Under the pieces are notes generated by a model. The model ran no database searches and was not told the DNA's origin. It worked only from the letters and a program-made list of their open reading frames with translations. A stretch of 64,000 nt of DNA, taken from positions 1,679,531 through 1,743,530 of the forward strand of contig NW_019091383.1 of the NCBI RefSeq assembly GCF_001949145.1, written 5' to 3'. Numbering within the stretch: the first letter of the stretch is position 1; each line of letters begins with the position of its first letter. This document shows positions 22,101 to 34,600 of the stretch, piece by piece. Source of the stretch: Acanthaster planci. Lineage: Eukaryota > Echinodermata > Asteroidea > Valvatida > Acanthasteridae. Made by a program: the position numbers and the translations under genes.

Positions 22101-25100
22101 GCCCCAGATTTCCATTCAATGCAAAGCTCCCTGTAAAAATTTTACTGATGTCCCCGTACACTGAATAACAGTTGCATGTGTAGCATGCGGCTACAGCCAT
22201 CTCCCAGTGTGAAGGGGTTAAGACTGAATGGCTTGTAATGGCCTTGTGATGGACTCGAATATAACACCGCAAGATGATACCACACCGTACCTTCAGCAAA
22301 TGCAGGCAGAGTATTCTGAAATTGAGGCAGGAAGTATCTACTTGCTTCTGGGTGCCAGACCAAGATGGCTGAACCATGTAGTACATATTGCTCTAACTCC
22401 AGGTTTTTCTGTGACTTTGTTTTTCAGGCTCTACCCTTCTTGAAGGGCTCTCCGACCCTAGACCTCGCCGAAGACTACCAGCATTTTTATCTGGCGACTT
22501 GTTCAAGAGGATCGGGTATGTTTACAAGGATTGTTCAGTGGTTCTGTCATCTGCCACAGTTTTTACAAACAATAGTTGGCCATACTTAAACAACGGAAAA
22601 GTTATTTTGGAGAGTCAGAGTTGTCATGAAGTAAGTGCTAATCCATCGCAAGTCACAAGCTACTCAAATGGAAAATGACAAAAGTATTTGTTTCATGTCT
22701 AGGCGTGTGAAATCTCCGCTTTTTAGCAGATTTCTACTTTTTTCTTGAAAATGCTGAATTTAATTTTCCGCTGTCTAGCTATTGGTGGGCCAGATTTCGT
22801 TGGTTTTCTTCCTTTTGCAAGTGCCCATTTTTTCATTTTTTTTTTCTGTTTCTATTGATGCGATGGTCAGGCCGAACCGACACAGAGCAGTACTGGAGCA
22901 CCGCAATGCATGCGACTGAATCTACTGTACAACGTACATGTACACTGTACATGTACGTGCATGCCCATACGTACTGTGTATACAGATCTGTGTACGGGCA
23001 TCTGGCGCGGATAAAGCCTCGTGTTGAAACAGCATTCCCGGTCCATTGTGTCATTGTGCTGTGATTGGCTGCCAATGAAATATCAATATTCATATGTGTG
23101 TCAGTGGGACTCGTTGCAGCCGTTTTTGTGTGAGCAGAAGTAGTGGCAAACAAGCTCCACTATAACTGATGGTTGTATACAAATTTCATTGTAACTTTGC
23201 GGCTTGAAGTAAGGTTAGTTAATTTTTGCTTTCTGTGTGTGATAGAGGGCTTGGTGACAACTGGTAAGGGGCACAGAAGGTTCTTGGGTTGTGCATTCTC
23301 GAGCGGTTTCGCATCGTTTTGTATGGGCTTTCAAACAATTTTGGGACATAAACTCATCGTGATATCAGTGCAACACATGTAAAAATTGTCCAAAGAGGTT
23401 CCGACTTGGATAGAGCCTTTGATAAGACCGATCCTCTAGTTTTAAATCCGGCGTGGAAATGAACCGTAGACGTGATGGGCAGGCAACACAACATGGCGCG
23501 GACCGCACCTGGAGAATCCAAATGCCTGGACATGCGATGTACATGACGTACCCACGCGATGTGTATTATTTCAAGAATTGAAATTTTGAAAATATGCTCA
23601 GATCAGGTGGGAAAAGGGCCAACTCACTCTACAAACCTCGATAGTTACAATTTTGGCATACCTATTACTAGTTCATTTGGAAAGGGTTCCATATACAGAC
23701 AACACTTCATGCCTCTGTGCAGAAACCTACGAGACTTCTTAAAAAAGAACCTGTTTTCTAAGTACATGTAAATGCTTCAGAATTTTCTCAGCTATTTTTC
23801 ACTTTTAGAAAGTTTTCACTTTCTGATAGCTGTTATAATATTTTAAAGGAAAAATTAGTGTTGTCCGTACACATGTATGTACCTCTTCAGGAATTTCAGA
23901 CAAATATGAAGAAAAAGTAAAATTAAAAATATGCACTGCCTAAATTACAAGAAAAAAACATCAATGGTTACACCAGGAGGCTGTAAAATGCACCATAGGG
24001 CATCAACATCTCAAAATTGTCCCTGTGCCATATATGCTTTGTGCTTGCGATTTCAGCTATTTTGAGTTTTTTTTATTCCACTCAAACCCCTTTGTCATTG
24101 ACACTTGTGATCTGGCCTGATTCCTGGATTTCAAATGTTGGCTACAAAAGCCGGAAGACAGACAAAGCCTAGTTTTCATTTCAGAAGAAATAAATAACAG
24201 ATCTAAAAAAAGGGCATCTAATATGGATTTGGTTAATTTTGATTTTTTAAATCATCCGAAAAACGTGACAAACTTTTACAGTTCACTACAATGGGAAAAA
24301 AATAACCTACATGTATTTTCTACAAATGTGTGTTTGGAGGAATGTTTGCCTGGGATTTTAGAGCCCTCATTTAAATTTGACATTTCCAGGTGTGCAAGTT
24401 GAACTCTGACTGAAAAAAAAAACCTGAGGAAATTCCAATCTTAGCAAGACTTTGTACAGCGTTTTTCAATTTTCAGTTGCATGAATGTCAAGTGAAGAAT
24501 GAGGAAATCAGCTGATCCAAGGATTTCCCTTTCTCATTCTTCATGTGCCCCAAACTTGAACAAAAAGTACGAGTTGACGAACTTCCTTGCTGTAAACCAC
24601 TACATTGTTTTTTTTTTTTGACAGCGATTCTGAAAGCGGCTGTGTTGTTGAGTGTGGACTACCCACGATGCCCTCCTCACATCCTTGTTGGTGTCACGCT
24701 GACTGGGGAGCACAATGACAGCAATGACAATGACATCCGGGTGAGTGGGACCATTGACCAGGATGCTGTACTGACACTCCACCAAATAAATACGTACTTG
24801 ACCAGTCTCCAACAAGTACGTTTGAAACCAGCTGGACTTGCGATCGTGTCATTACCAGCTTCCAAAGCCCAGCCAGTCTTAAAAATGCTCCTTTCCGACT
24901 CCTTCTCAGAGCACACAATTGTGACAAAGTACAAGAAAAGTCAAATTACTTCAAAGAATGCAGTCTTCCTGGTTATTGTACGAGTCCAATAAGCACAGTA
25001 GACTGTTTATGCATTGTTACATTGTGGCACAAAGGAGCCATAATGTCAAATCTGAGATTTTAATGGTGTCGGGGTTTAATAGTTTTCAGTGTTCATCTGA

Positions 25101-26104
25101 ATGTGGTATATTCCTCCAAACTTGCAAAACAAGTTCAAGTTAGGTACGGGTGCAAGGATTCCAGTACTTCAGAATGTAGTTTGAGATACTAAAAGAGCTT
25201 CCCTCAACAGGACGGCTTTAAATTGAATCAGTATTTTGTGTGATGATTTATGGTCAGGATAGGTAGATGATGGAGGTATTTTTTTGTTGAACGGCGAATA
25301 TTCCTCTCAAACCAGGATTTAGAATCAGAACTGAATCTCCACTACGATGAGCTAGTCACTGAGAAGTCCCACGACTACCTGCTGTCCAGTCAGCTGCAAC
25401 GCCTGCTCATGTGCTTTGACGTGTACGTGGAGACACGACGGGAGGGGGAGGGCGACGGGGCGGAGGGCCCCACTGAATTTGCCCGGGAGAAGATGTTCAT
25501 CAGACTGACCAGGTATATTGAGGAGGCGGAGTTAGGAATCGGGGAGGGGGGAGACAGGGTTTAGTGGCATTTGGATCGACTTTTCATTTAGTGTTGAGAT
25601 CTAAAGCTCGTAGAAATTGTCGATTGCTTTTTATGAGGCATAGAGCTTTTTTGAAAGACATTAAAGTGTGATAGGGCACGTACGCATGCCTACGTGATAA
25701 TTATTGTGACTTTTGACGGTTACAGTCCCATATAATAAGAATCAAAATTTCATAAAAACTGAAGTGTTTCTAACCTTTTGGTATTTTTATCATGTTGAAA
25801 ACCACCCACCTGACGGGTTCCAGATCAAAAAAGAATGGGTAAGCTTGAGGCTTTCTCACTTCCTGTTTTACTAAGCCATTTCAAGTTCAGAACCACTGAA
25901 CCAAATCTTGCACTATTACGAATTACAATGTTTTTCTTACCTATCCAGTTTCATGCCCAAGTTTTTTCCTCTTGGAGAACACTTGTCGCCTCTGGGCTCA
26001 TTCAATTTTTCCATGTTTGTATTTTTTTCTTGGTTCCCAGGGGAAGAGGACGGTCCAAGCCTTACAAGTACAACGCCCAGTATCGTTACTTTACTCAACG
26101 GTAA
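10167..26104 (+). CDS. THOC5: THO complex subunit 5, complete, 16 exons, 700 aa
   Basis: Exons: 10167-10298, 12092-12244, 14026-14237, 14665-14811, 15184-15298, 15712-15844, 16347-16465, 16767-16866, 17519-17627, 18531-18635, 19739-19947, 20174-20277, 22428-22515, 24625-24740, 25316-25512, 26041-26104 (TAA). All junctions are GT-AG and the phases match, giving 700 residues (human about 683). THOC5 is a coiled-coil subunit of the nuclear THO/TREX complex, which couples transcription to mRNA export. Visible marks are a basic nuclear signal VKKKRRLG (residues 8-15), a coiled coil in exons 2-5 ([52 protein letters not shown]), [13 protein letters not shown], an acidic stretch [10 protein letters not shown] followed by KRRRK (exons 7-8), [12 protein letters not shown], and a C-terminal part with [15 protein letters not shown], ending [15 protein letters not shown]. 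The N gap lies inside intron 12, but exons 12 and 13 join in phase, so no exon is obviously missing. CAG-CAG at the exon 10 acceptor may allow a one-residue NAGNAG variant. Confidence 0.95.
13390..13891. mobile_element. 502-bp TTAA-bounded foldback element in THOC5 intron 2
   Basis: The left end is TTAACCGTCCTATGCTGAAG (13390-13409); the right end is the inverse complement with one change. The two halves (about 240 nt each) are near-perfect inverted copies around a small centre near 13640. This creates antiparallel mirror ORFs that are not genes. The TTAA ends suggest a piggyBac-type non-autonomous element. Confidence 0.9.
16881..17086. repeat. 13-bp minisatellite, about 16 copies, just after the THOC5 exon 8 donor
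   Basis: The unit is AATCTGTCCAAAG, with A/T or A/C changes at a few fixed positions. The array begins 14 nt after the exon 8 splice donor (16867). Because 13 is not a multiple of 3, the three minus-strand frames all read as permuted DRFFGQIxWT repeats; these are not proteins. Confidence 0.95.
18757..19327. mobile_element. Inverted-repeat MITE with GCCGATTTCACGAAA ends, copy 1 (THOC5 intron 10)
   Basis: It starts GGCCGATTTCACGAAACT and ends TTTTGTGAAATCGGCTGCTG, so the termini are inverted. The whole about 570-bp body aligns with 47749-48288. The subterminal GATTTCACGAAAC motif is repeated inside (near 18840). There is no coding capacity. A hAT-like origin is possible from the CAG-type ends but unproven. 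Confidence 0.85.
20278..22427. repeat. Repeat-rich THOC5 intron 12 with assembly gap
   Basis: A dispersed repeat with ATTCGAGTCCATCAC (about 20355-20370) runs into 246 Ns (20375-20620). It continues as four copies of the 12-mer TCACAAGGCCAG (20621-20662) and then GTCACAAGTAA. The same repeat resumes after 22222 (GGCCTTGTGATGGACTCGAA). Between the two parts sits a TTAA element (20730-22221). The gap probably hides more copies of the 12-mer. Related stretches are near 6210-6420, 7200-7330 and 22640. Confidence 0.75.
20730..22221. mobile_element. 1.49-kb TTAA-bounded element nested in another repeat
   Basis: The left end is TTAACCCCTTGACGGCG and the right end reads TTAACCCCTTCACACTGGGA in inverse complement. 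The terminal motif is shared with the elements at 45402-45591 and the fragment ending at 225. Flanks on both sides belong to one repeat, so the original site can be inferred as a single TTAA. No transposase-like ORF is visible inside. Confidence 0.8.
22932..22958. repeat. 27-nt perfect palindrome with one-base centre
   Basis: ACGTACATGTACA, then C, then its exact inverse complement. TACATGTA-type motifs recur in the window (e.g. 44039-44058), so this may be a local expansion of a common motif. Confidence 0.9.
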
Positions 26105-28697
26105 GTCTTCCAGCTCCCCGACTACATTCTGTCAGGCGCTCTTCAGACCTCAAGTAACGTTGTTTCATACAATCAGTACCCTCGCATTTGTTACAAGTCA
26201 CAGTGATGCGTCTCTATTTTTACAGATCATACGTTCATGCCAACTCTCTCCCAGGCTCTTAAATCCCCCCCTTGTAATTTTTTTAAGCAGCGCTGCCCAC
26301 GAAGGGCGCCTGGTTTAATTAAAATGAGTGATGTCACAAATAGTTTCAGCTTTGTGGCCTTAATAACCACTTTCTGCCGGGGATTCCGGATCCGGACACG
26401 TATACTTTATATGTGTGACCGGGCTCTCCGAACTCGGACAAATGGAACAGGGCCTTGCAACCAAAGACTGTACTCGGAACAAAAGACTAGGCTGCTGGGC
26501 ATTGCCGACATTTTTTCACTCTCAAAAGTGGAGATAATCCAGCCTTGTTTGGAATCAGTACACCACGGTTGGGGGCATTTAGAGCGAGCGGATTACCACC
26601 CTGGACAAAAGCGCTCCACCACCGCAGCGATGAACCACACAGCACACTTACAAACACGTGAAGGACTGTCTGGTGTCCACTCTAGCCTGACAGACAACAT
26701 CTACTGACACCTAAGTATTTCAGCCAGGCCTGCCGCCTTGTAAAAAGAGCCCAGATTGTGCGGTGTTATGTAACGTTGTTTTGTTCCCAAAGCTGGCACA
26801 ATGCGCTGCTGACGTCTTTTCAATAGGGGCCAGATTAGCGTGCAGCGGTATCATATCGCTTATCACTGGAGCGCTTTTGTCCCCGGTGGTAATCTGCTTG
26901 TGCTGAATGCCACAAACAGTGATATAATCTCTCAAAATACGGACAGATTTCCTCCGCTATTGACAACTGAAAACATGTAAGCAATTCCCAGCAGCTCCAT
27001 CTTTTGTTCCGAGTACGGTCTTTTGTTACAAGGCCCAGCTCTTTTGTCCGGTTTTAGGCTCCCCGGTTTTGTGTGTAAAGCCTATGTGCCCGAAACCGGG
27101 CTCCCCGGCAGCATATGGTTAATGAAGATAAGTTGAAAGGACTTTCATGCAGCACACCATGCAGTTGGATAATGTTAACAATGAGGCTCTTGAGCTGTTT
27201 CAGAAATCTGAAAATTTCAAATACAAGTATTGAGACTGAAAATATGAAATGATCTTTGCATTTTTGTTCTGGCAGTTCAAGAATTCATTGAAAGTTACTA
27301 GCACTTATATTAAGACATAGGGTTTATTTCCATAACAATCAGTCATTATTTTTCATTGACTGATCAGAATCAAATTCTAGGTCTAAAGGAGGTTTCATTA
27401 AAGTAGTTGTCTACAAGTTCAAACAGGAAACCAGGAAGGTTATTAAGAAATTTCAGTTTGTGTTTTTTGTCTTTTAAGACATACCAACATAGTCAACACT
27501 TTGACTTCAAGACAAGTACCTTTAAATAAAATCAATAATGGAACTAACTGATTTGTTTGAAGTTGTTTTCCTTACAAGTCATGGTAATTACAGATACCTT
27601 TTCCAAACTATAAAAATAGGGTTGAATGGAAACGGAATTGGTGGTTAGACACAATCATTTATTTCACAAGTTGATGTGGCTATGTTTATAGTGCCATAGA
27701 AAAAAATTGTCTACAAAAGATCTATGATCCATGTCATTGCCAACGTTACCAAATATGAAACTTTTCAGCAACAAATTGAATTGTGCATGGCTGAAAAAAA
27801 GACTGAGTTCAAGTGGAATGATGTTTAGTTCAGACAGGAAATAAAGTTCTGCAGGTCTCTGTTCCTTACAAAAATTATGCTCTTGAAAAAAAGAAAAAAA
27901 AAACCCATATTTCCTCCTGGACTTCCCAAAAAGTTATGTATTGGCCTCAGCATTTCCCCTGATACTGTCACAGTGCTTTGGGGCTGAACCTTGAAGAGTT
28001 TCCCAGTAATGACTCTTGATCATTTGACACAGAGTTTTTCCAAGACGGGTGAACCAGACATGCTAACTTTTCCCTAGTGACGTGCTCAAAGCGCACTCGG
28101 CAATAAATGTGAAGCCCTGACCATACTGAACAACTGACCATAAAACTATTACTCAAATTAAATTGAAAATTCATAGATGTACACATAAGAAATGTCTACA
28201 AACATGCCAAGTTTCAGCATGATCAGGCTTGGGCAGCCGAGATCTTGGAATGAGTGAAATCCTCCTTCCCTCAGCAGTGAGATGGTTCAAAAACGCGCGG
28301 CGAAGTTTTAGACTGATAACTTGGGAAGATATTTACGAGCTTCAAATTCAACCATTTTGCCTTGGTTCAAAAAAGGAACAACTTCATCTGGAAACTCTTG
28401 ACTTTTCAGGAGCCTTCTTCCCATCATTTCACATATCTTTGCAGTTAATGTTCGAGTGTTGACTGTCTCTCATACGAAACTGCAGAAATTCCGTACAAAC
28501 TCATTACCGGTATCTTATTATTGAGGTCACATCTTAAAAATGTAAACTTTTCACCTAACCACTGATATAATATTTACAATGTTCAAAGTTCTGTACAGTA
28601 TTCCAAATTGGGATGTATTCTTACTGGGGTGGCATTGGACTTGGATGAGAGTCCATGCAAACAGGGAGGGGTTGAGTGCAGGGGAGGAGCTGTCGTC
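26105..28697. other. Convergent region between THOC5 and SUDS3
   Basis: It contains the THOC5 3' UTR (possible ATTAAA at 26318-26323, about 215 nt after the stop), the SUDS3 3' UTR, and the foldback element 26360-27122. The remainder (27123-28697) is AT-rich, with AATAAA at 27528 on the + strand and several TTTATT on the opposite strand, but no exon. Confidence 0.6.
26360..27122. mobile_element. TTAA-type foldback element, about 760 bp, downstream of THOC5
   Basis: The left end reads TTAATAACCACTTTCTGCCG and the right end CCCCGGCAGCATATGGTTAA. Compared with the relatives at 56879 and 60051, this copy is folded: a CGGAACAAAAGAC-type stretch appears near 26478 and again in inverse complement near 27005-27030. 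The left TTAA is slightly displaced, probably by mutation. Confidence 0.75.
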
Positions 28698-31600
28698 TCA
28701 GGTGGACCGTTTCCGGATCTTGTATTTGCCTTTCTGCATCTGGGAGACGTAGATCCTCATCTTCTGATTGTCGGCCGTTTTCCTCACCCAAATCTGTGGG
28801 ATGAATTACAGGAAAACAAAAATAGCCAATACTGACAAAGGTCAAAATATTTTCTCACAATGGCAAGCCAATTCTCAAAGACAATACTCAATTTACAAAT
28901 AGTGAATCTTTGTATTTTTATGCAGTTACTGGCAGTTGTTATGCATTTGTAATAACACGTATTGATGAAGTGAACTTGTCCACTACTAACACGGGTACTA
29001 AAATCATTACCCCTGCTCATCAAGCCCATAAAGCATTGCAAACAGCGAATGCACATGAAACCATCATCTGATTCTCACACTCCAGTGCTGGGGAAGCAAT
29101 TGCTAATGAGAAGCCTTCCTTCACTGAGAAGTTATCGCACCTTGGCTAGGCTCTGCCCTCTCACTCCTTTGGATCTCCCAACACCTTCTGAGTGATTTTT
29201 AAAGGATCTGGGTGAAAGTTAACCCTAGAATAGCTGGGGTGGGACGAGGCAGAATCTGCCCCCTTTACAATATATCTCCAATATCACCCCAACACATTTT
29301 TTACAGTGCCGTGCAAAATTGTTTGTGAGTTTTTATGCTGAAGTGTTGTGGTCACATTGACATTTTTTAAAAATCAGACATCTCGTAAACTCTGGCTAAG
29401 TCAACATTGTACAACTTGGCAGTCTTACAAAAGTCCAGATCGTCTCTAATGCATTTCCATAAAAATGTTTAATTCTAAGTCGGCTTGTATAAGTTGTCAT
29501 TTTGCCTAAGTCCACGTGTTACTCTAGGTGCTATTTTCCACAAAAAGCACAACAAAATCCTTTGCATAAGTCTGCTTTAAAAAAATCGACTTCTGCACTG
29601 CAGCTGGCAAGAAGTGTAACTGACAAGTCACACAGCGATGTCTGTTTATTAGCACAGTCCATGATCGCTGCATAGGTGTTCATGTAGCATTACAGTTAGG
29701 ACAAGTCCTAGTGCGGCGTTGTGTGCACTGCCACAATGGATGGACCCCAGATCTTTCTCTGCCAGCACGTGTACACTTAGAGGATATCACATGAACATGC
29801 CTTGTAAAATTGTATGGATTTTTCCTGCCAAATATCATATGATATATATTTTGTAATATGAGGATACTGTATGTGGAATCAGATTTGGTAATTTCTGCAT
29901 TCCCACGGCCCAAGCAAGAGACAAGTTGTGTTGCGAGCGTGGTGCGATGGAATCGCACACGGGTTCCTACCACAAAAAAAATAGAAAGAACAGCATGAAA
30001 TGGCTGGGAGCCAGTGATGCCCGCGACAATTCGAGGTACATTCCAAACTTCGATACACACTGAAAACACTAAGCGACCAAAAACTTCTGAAATACTTCAG
30101 CGAATGAGCTAGTTCACAAAACCAGATTCCCCTCAATGAGCAGGTATTCCACTTTCATGTGTTTTGAAGGTTTTAGTGCACATATTTTCAGCAGTCTGAT
30201 AGAGCTTGATTTTCTGTTGGGCTGTCACCGAGCGAATGCGGCAATTACCGGTCTATGTACATGCAGGCACTCCATTCTCACTGATGGACCACAAAATCCA
30301 ATCCTCATTGTAAAACTTCGGAACATTGCAAACAATGTTTCAGGTTTTCATTTTTTTCCTTCTCCCATGCTTGGACTAAATATTTTGACTGTTGCAACCC
30401 AATTACATATCAAACATTTACGTACATGTAAGCATAGGTCATCATTTCATGTATGTCAGCAAAATGACAACTTCAGTAGAAGCCGGCCTTCGTGTAAAGG
30501 GGTCCCGAGGGTGCCGACCTAGCCGGAGTTTACTATAAACCATTCATCAGTAAAGTTTGGATTCCAAGACAAGCCAAGATATCTCCTAACCTTTCCAAGT
30601 GACCACTCTTAACCTTTCTAAGTGCTCCATGGACAACGCTACATGTATGTGTCTAATGTGAATGACCAGAAGAAAACTCCTTGTTGGATCGAATTAAAAC
30701 TTTGCTGAAGTACTCACAATGGATACACGCAGGCCAAATTTCGACAAGATTGGGATAGTCCAGATCTTAGGCAGTAGAATCCACCCCTCTCTGGATCCTA
30801 AGGGATCCTTTTGCATTAAATTGGCCCAGGTACTCACCTCATTTGTGCCAATGGAGCTGATGACAGCGCTAACTTTGCCCGTATCCTTGGAATCCACGTA
30901 GATATTCTGGCCGCGGTGGAACCAACGCTTCTCGTAGAACAGCTTGCTGTCGGCGATACGCACGACATACTTGGGCTGGGTGGGGGCGCTGCTGGTACTT
31001 GCTGTGCTGCCGCTGGGGATGTTGCTGTTGTTGTTGTTGGTTGGTGCGTGGGGCTTATTGTTAGGGGCAACTGTGGTGGGGAGGGGGGGGTGGAAGAAGA
31101 GGAAATGAAGAATGATTCCATTTGTTTCTAAATGCAAGCAACTTTTAACAACCGTATTTCAAAATACCAAGGCCCTTAAAATGTTTCCCTCAATGTCTGT
31201 GTTTCCAACAAATCTACTGTCATTCAAGTAACCAACTGAACCTATTTGGCAGGATTTAAATGCAGTTAATGGGATAGCAGAATTACAGGGAGTCCAAAAC
31301 AATGTGAATACAATAATAAATCCCATTCAAATCCATATTTTGGATGTTGTTTAGCAAAAGAGAGTGGAGCAAGTATTCTACGACACAAATCTTACCTGAA
31401 GATTTCTTATTGGAGGCTGCCTTGATTTGCTGGAGGATCATGAGAAATTTGGGAGAAAACAATATTATAACAATACCTCTAACTGAAACGGATGAGGGAA
31501 AGACCCACGTCCATTTGGTGAACATTGAAGTGAAACTTCCACACCCTTCAAAACATTTCGATTAAGCCAACACCCTGGTCCCTCATAAGCGATGCAGTGA

Positions 31601-34600
31601 GCAAAGAATTTTGAGCTGAAAACATGGAACACAAACCGAACAAACTACTGGAGGTTAAAGAAATGAGTAAGTGCAGGCTACTGACGGATGAAAAGGTTGC
31701 CATTAATTACTACAGTGAAATATATGCTTTGAAAATAAAATAGCCTGGCAGATGTTTTGGTGTAAAATAAAACTAGGGGGTTGAGAGCACGAAGGTATCA
31801 AGTTTTTTAAATATGGATTCCACAGATTTAGATTTCTAGAAACAAACATACGATTGGATACACTCAAATTGGCTTCTAAAACCGAATTCATAATTAATTT
31901 GTAAACAGTTGATGAATTAGTTATGTGATGACTAATCATGCAATAGTAACATTTGATTCAATGAGCCAGTCTGATATTCCAACACTGCACGCCCAAAATA
32001 CAGCATGCCTAAGGTCATTCAGATGTGGGTGTGACCAGATCAGATGTTAAAGAACAGGTGAAGAACAGGTAAACATGAAGTGTGCATAGTCAAACCGTCA
32101 AGTGTCAGTGAAAAGTGTGACACAAGGAAAGGGCATACAAGACTGTTATCCAGGGATCAGTGCTTGGGGTGTTGGGTGTTTATTCGTCCCCACTGTCCTT
32201 ACAGGGTGTTAGGAAGGGTTGGTATCCTTCACAGAATTTAGAGAAGGAAGTATGTCACAGATGCAGGTGCGCAAAGCAAAGTGGGTTACGTGCTGTTCTA
32301 TTTGCAACACGTGCACACTCAGTGTACTTGCTCTACGTACAGTGATAGGTAATGACTCGTTACTCGGTCTAATGACTACTCAACCCAAAAAGCGACATCA
32401 TGCATCCTGAAACAGCTGCCCTTCCCAGCGCCCTGGGATGGAGGTGAGGATGAAGCAAGCATTACACTGGAGGTATTCCTCAAAGTTTAGGCTTGTCCCC
32501 AAATCCTGGGATGTACTCTGACATTTTTTTTGTCAACTGATCCCCTTTAGACCAGACGCCAAGATCAACAGGTGGTTAGCCTCAACTTTCAAGGGGATCC
32601 CCGATTATTAGTGCAATCTCAGATTACCCAATTAACGGATCGAAGGAGCTTGACTTTTAACCTTTTTCTTCCTGAACTGTTGGTTACCGGTACTAACTTT
32701 GTTCAAAGCTTTCATATCGCTGGCGATCTCTTCGTCAGATAAGAGAAAGCAAAACTGAGGTGAGGGCCGGTTAAGGACAACCAATGACGATAATGTGGTT
32801 NGGAATATCGTGCCGTAAGTCTGGACACAACTTCCCCTCTTCATTTAACTAATCATCCCATTTGTCTCAAGGCACTCTCCTGAATCCAAGGGAATCTATC
32901 TAATGTTTGCTTGAATCCATGAAATCAAATCCAGAATTCTCCCCCGTGTAAGTATTCAGTTTGGCTTCGGAGGACAGATGACTCTTGTCAAACTAAAATC
33001 ATTATTCACACTGTGATTCAAAATCTAAAGACAAGACCCCACTATCCAAAACAAAATTTTCCTTTGATATAAATATAAGAAGCTACTGAGTGTAATAACA
33101 AAACTTCAATATTTTAAATTGAATCCCAAGGATTTTGTTGGATGATGGAGGATTGAAACTGTTTTGCCATCATCTTAACAATTATTAATTCATAACTTTA
33201 CTGTATTGTTTTATGTTTTGTAAGTCAGGGTTACAGACTTCTTTTGATACGATAATAGGTCGTCATTAATAGGTTGATATTAATAGGTGTTTTGAGATGT
33301 TGACTGGTTTTCGGGATTCGTTATCTGTAGGATTTTGTGAGATGTAACCTTGGTTACACTTTAATTTCAAGGATATCTGGTGATGGTTTCCGTCTCTTCT
33401 CGGGTAGAGGAACCGGTTCGTTCTGTCGCCGTCTCAGCTTGCGAGTGCTGGCAGGTTTTACCTCCAAAGGGTCCACCACTTAAAAAGGAAAGAAAACCAT
33501 TGGGATTTGTCTTACGATTACAACCGACATATTTGAATCCGTAGGGCAGTAAGCTTCCCTCTACTATCAAAATCCAACATTGTGCATTACACAAAGGAAC
33601 ACTTGCTGTGCTTAACAAAACCGGGACGAATGTGACAGGAAAAATTAGAGCCTAGAATCTAGTTTTTTTTTAATTCATTGAAATCAAAGATACAACAGGC
33701 ATAAATAAGACCTTGTTAAATCCAATGGAAAATGAGAAATAAGTTGCAAACACATTGCAAATAAAATGAGCTAGGTTTGCTTAATGAAACTTGCAACCTT
33801 GTCATGCAGCGCATTAAAAAAAAAATCTTTTACAGTTACTAAGACGCCAGTAGAGAATTCTCCTGAAGGGGCATCCACCCACCCCCTCCCATTTTTCAAT
33901 TTCTTCCTTCAACTTGCTTTTGACTTAATGTTTACAAACTTTAAAGAGAAGTTTAACCCCTTCTCGGCGGGAATTTCTTTCCGAAAGCCGACTTTAAGNG
34001 AATTTCGTGCCGAAAGTCTGGACACAACTTCCCCCCTTCATTTAACTAATCATCCCATTTGTCTCAAGGCACTCTGCTGAATCCAAGAGAATCTATCTAA
34101 TGTTTGCTTGAATCCATGAAATCAAATCCAGAATTCTCCCCCGTGTAAGTATTCAGTTTAGCTTAGGAGGAAAGATGACTCTTGTCGAACTCAAATCATT
34201 TTTCACACTGTGATTCGAAATCTAAAGACAAGACCCCACTTTCCAAAACAAAATTTTCCTATGATATAAACATAAGAAGCTACTGAGCGCAATAACAAAA
34301 CCTCAGTATTTTAAATCGAATCCCAAGGATTTTGTTGGATGATGTAGGATTGAAACTGTTTTGCAATCATCTTAACAATTGTTAAGTCGTAACTTTACCG
34401 TATTGTTTTATGTTTTGTACGTCGGGGTTACAAACTTCTTTTGATACGATAATAGGTTGTCATTAATAGGTCGTCATTAATAGGTCGTCATTAATAGGTT
34501 GATATTAACAGGTGTTTTGAGATGTTGACTGGTTTTCGGGATTCGTTATCCATAGGATTTTGTGAGGTGTAACCTTGGTTACACTTTAATTTCAAGGATA

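Noticed and set aside
26237-26707. 156-residue plus-strand ORF after THOC5
   Set aside because: It lies mostly inside the TTAA foldback; copies at 56879 and 60051 do not preserve the frame.
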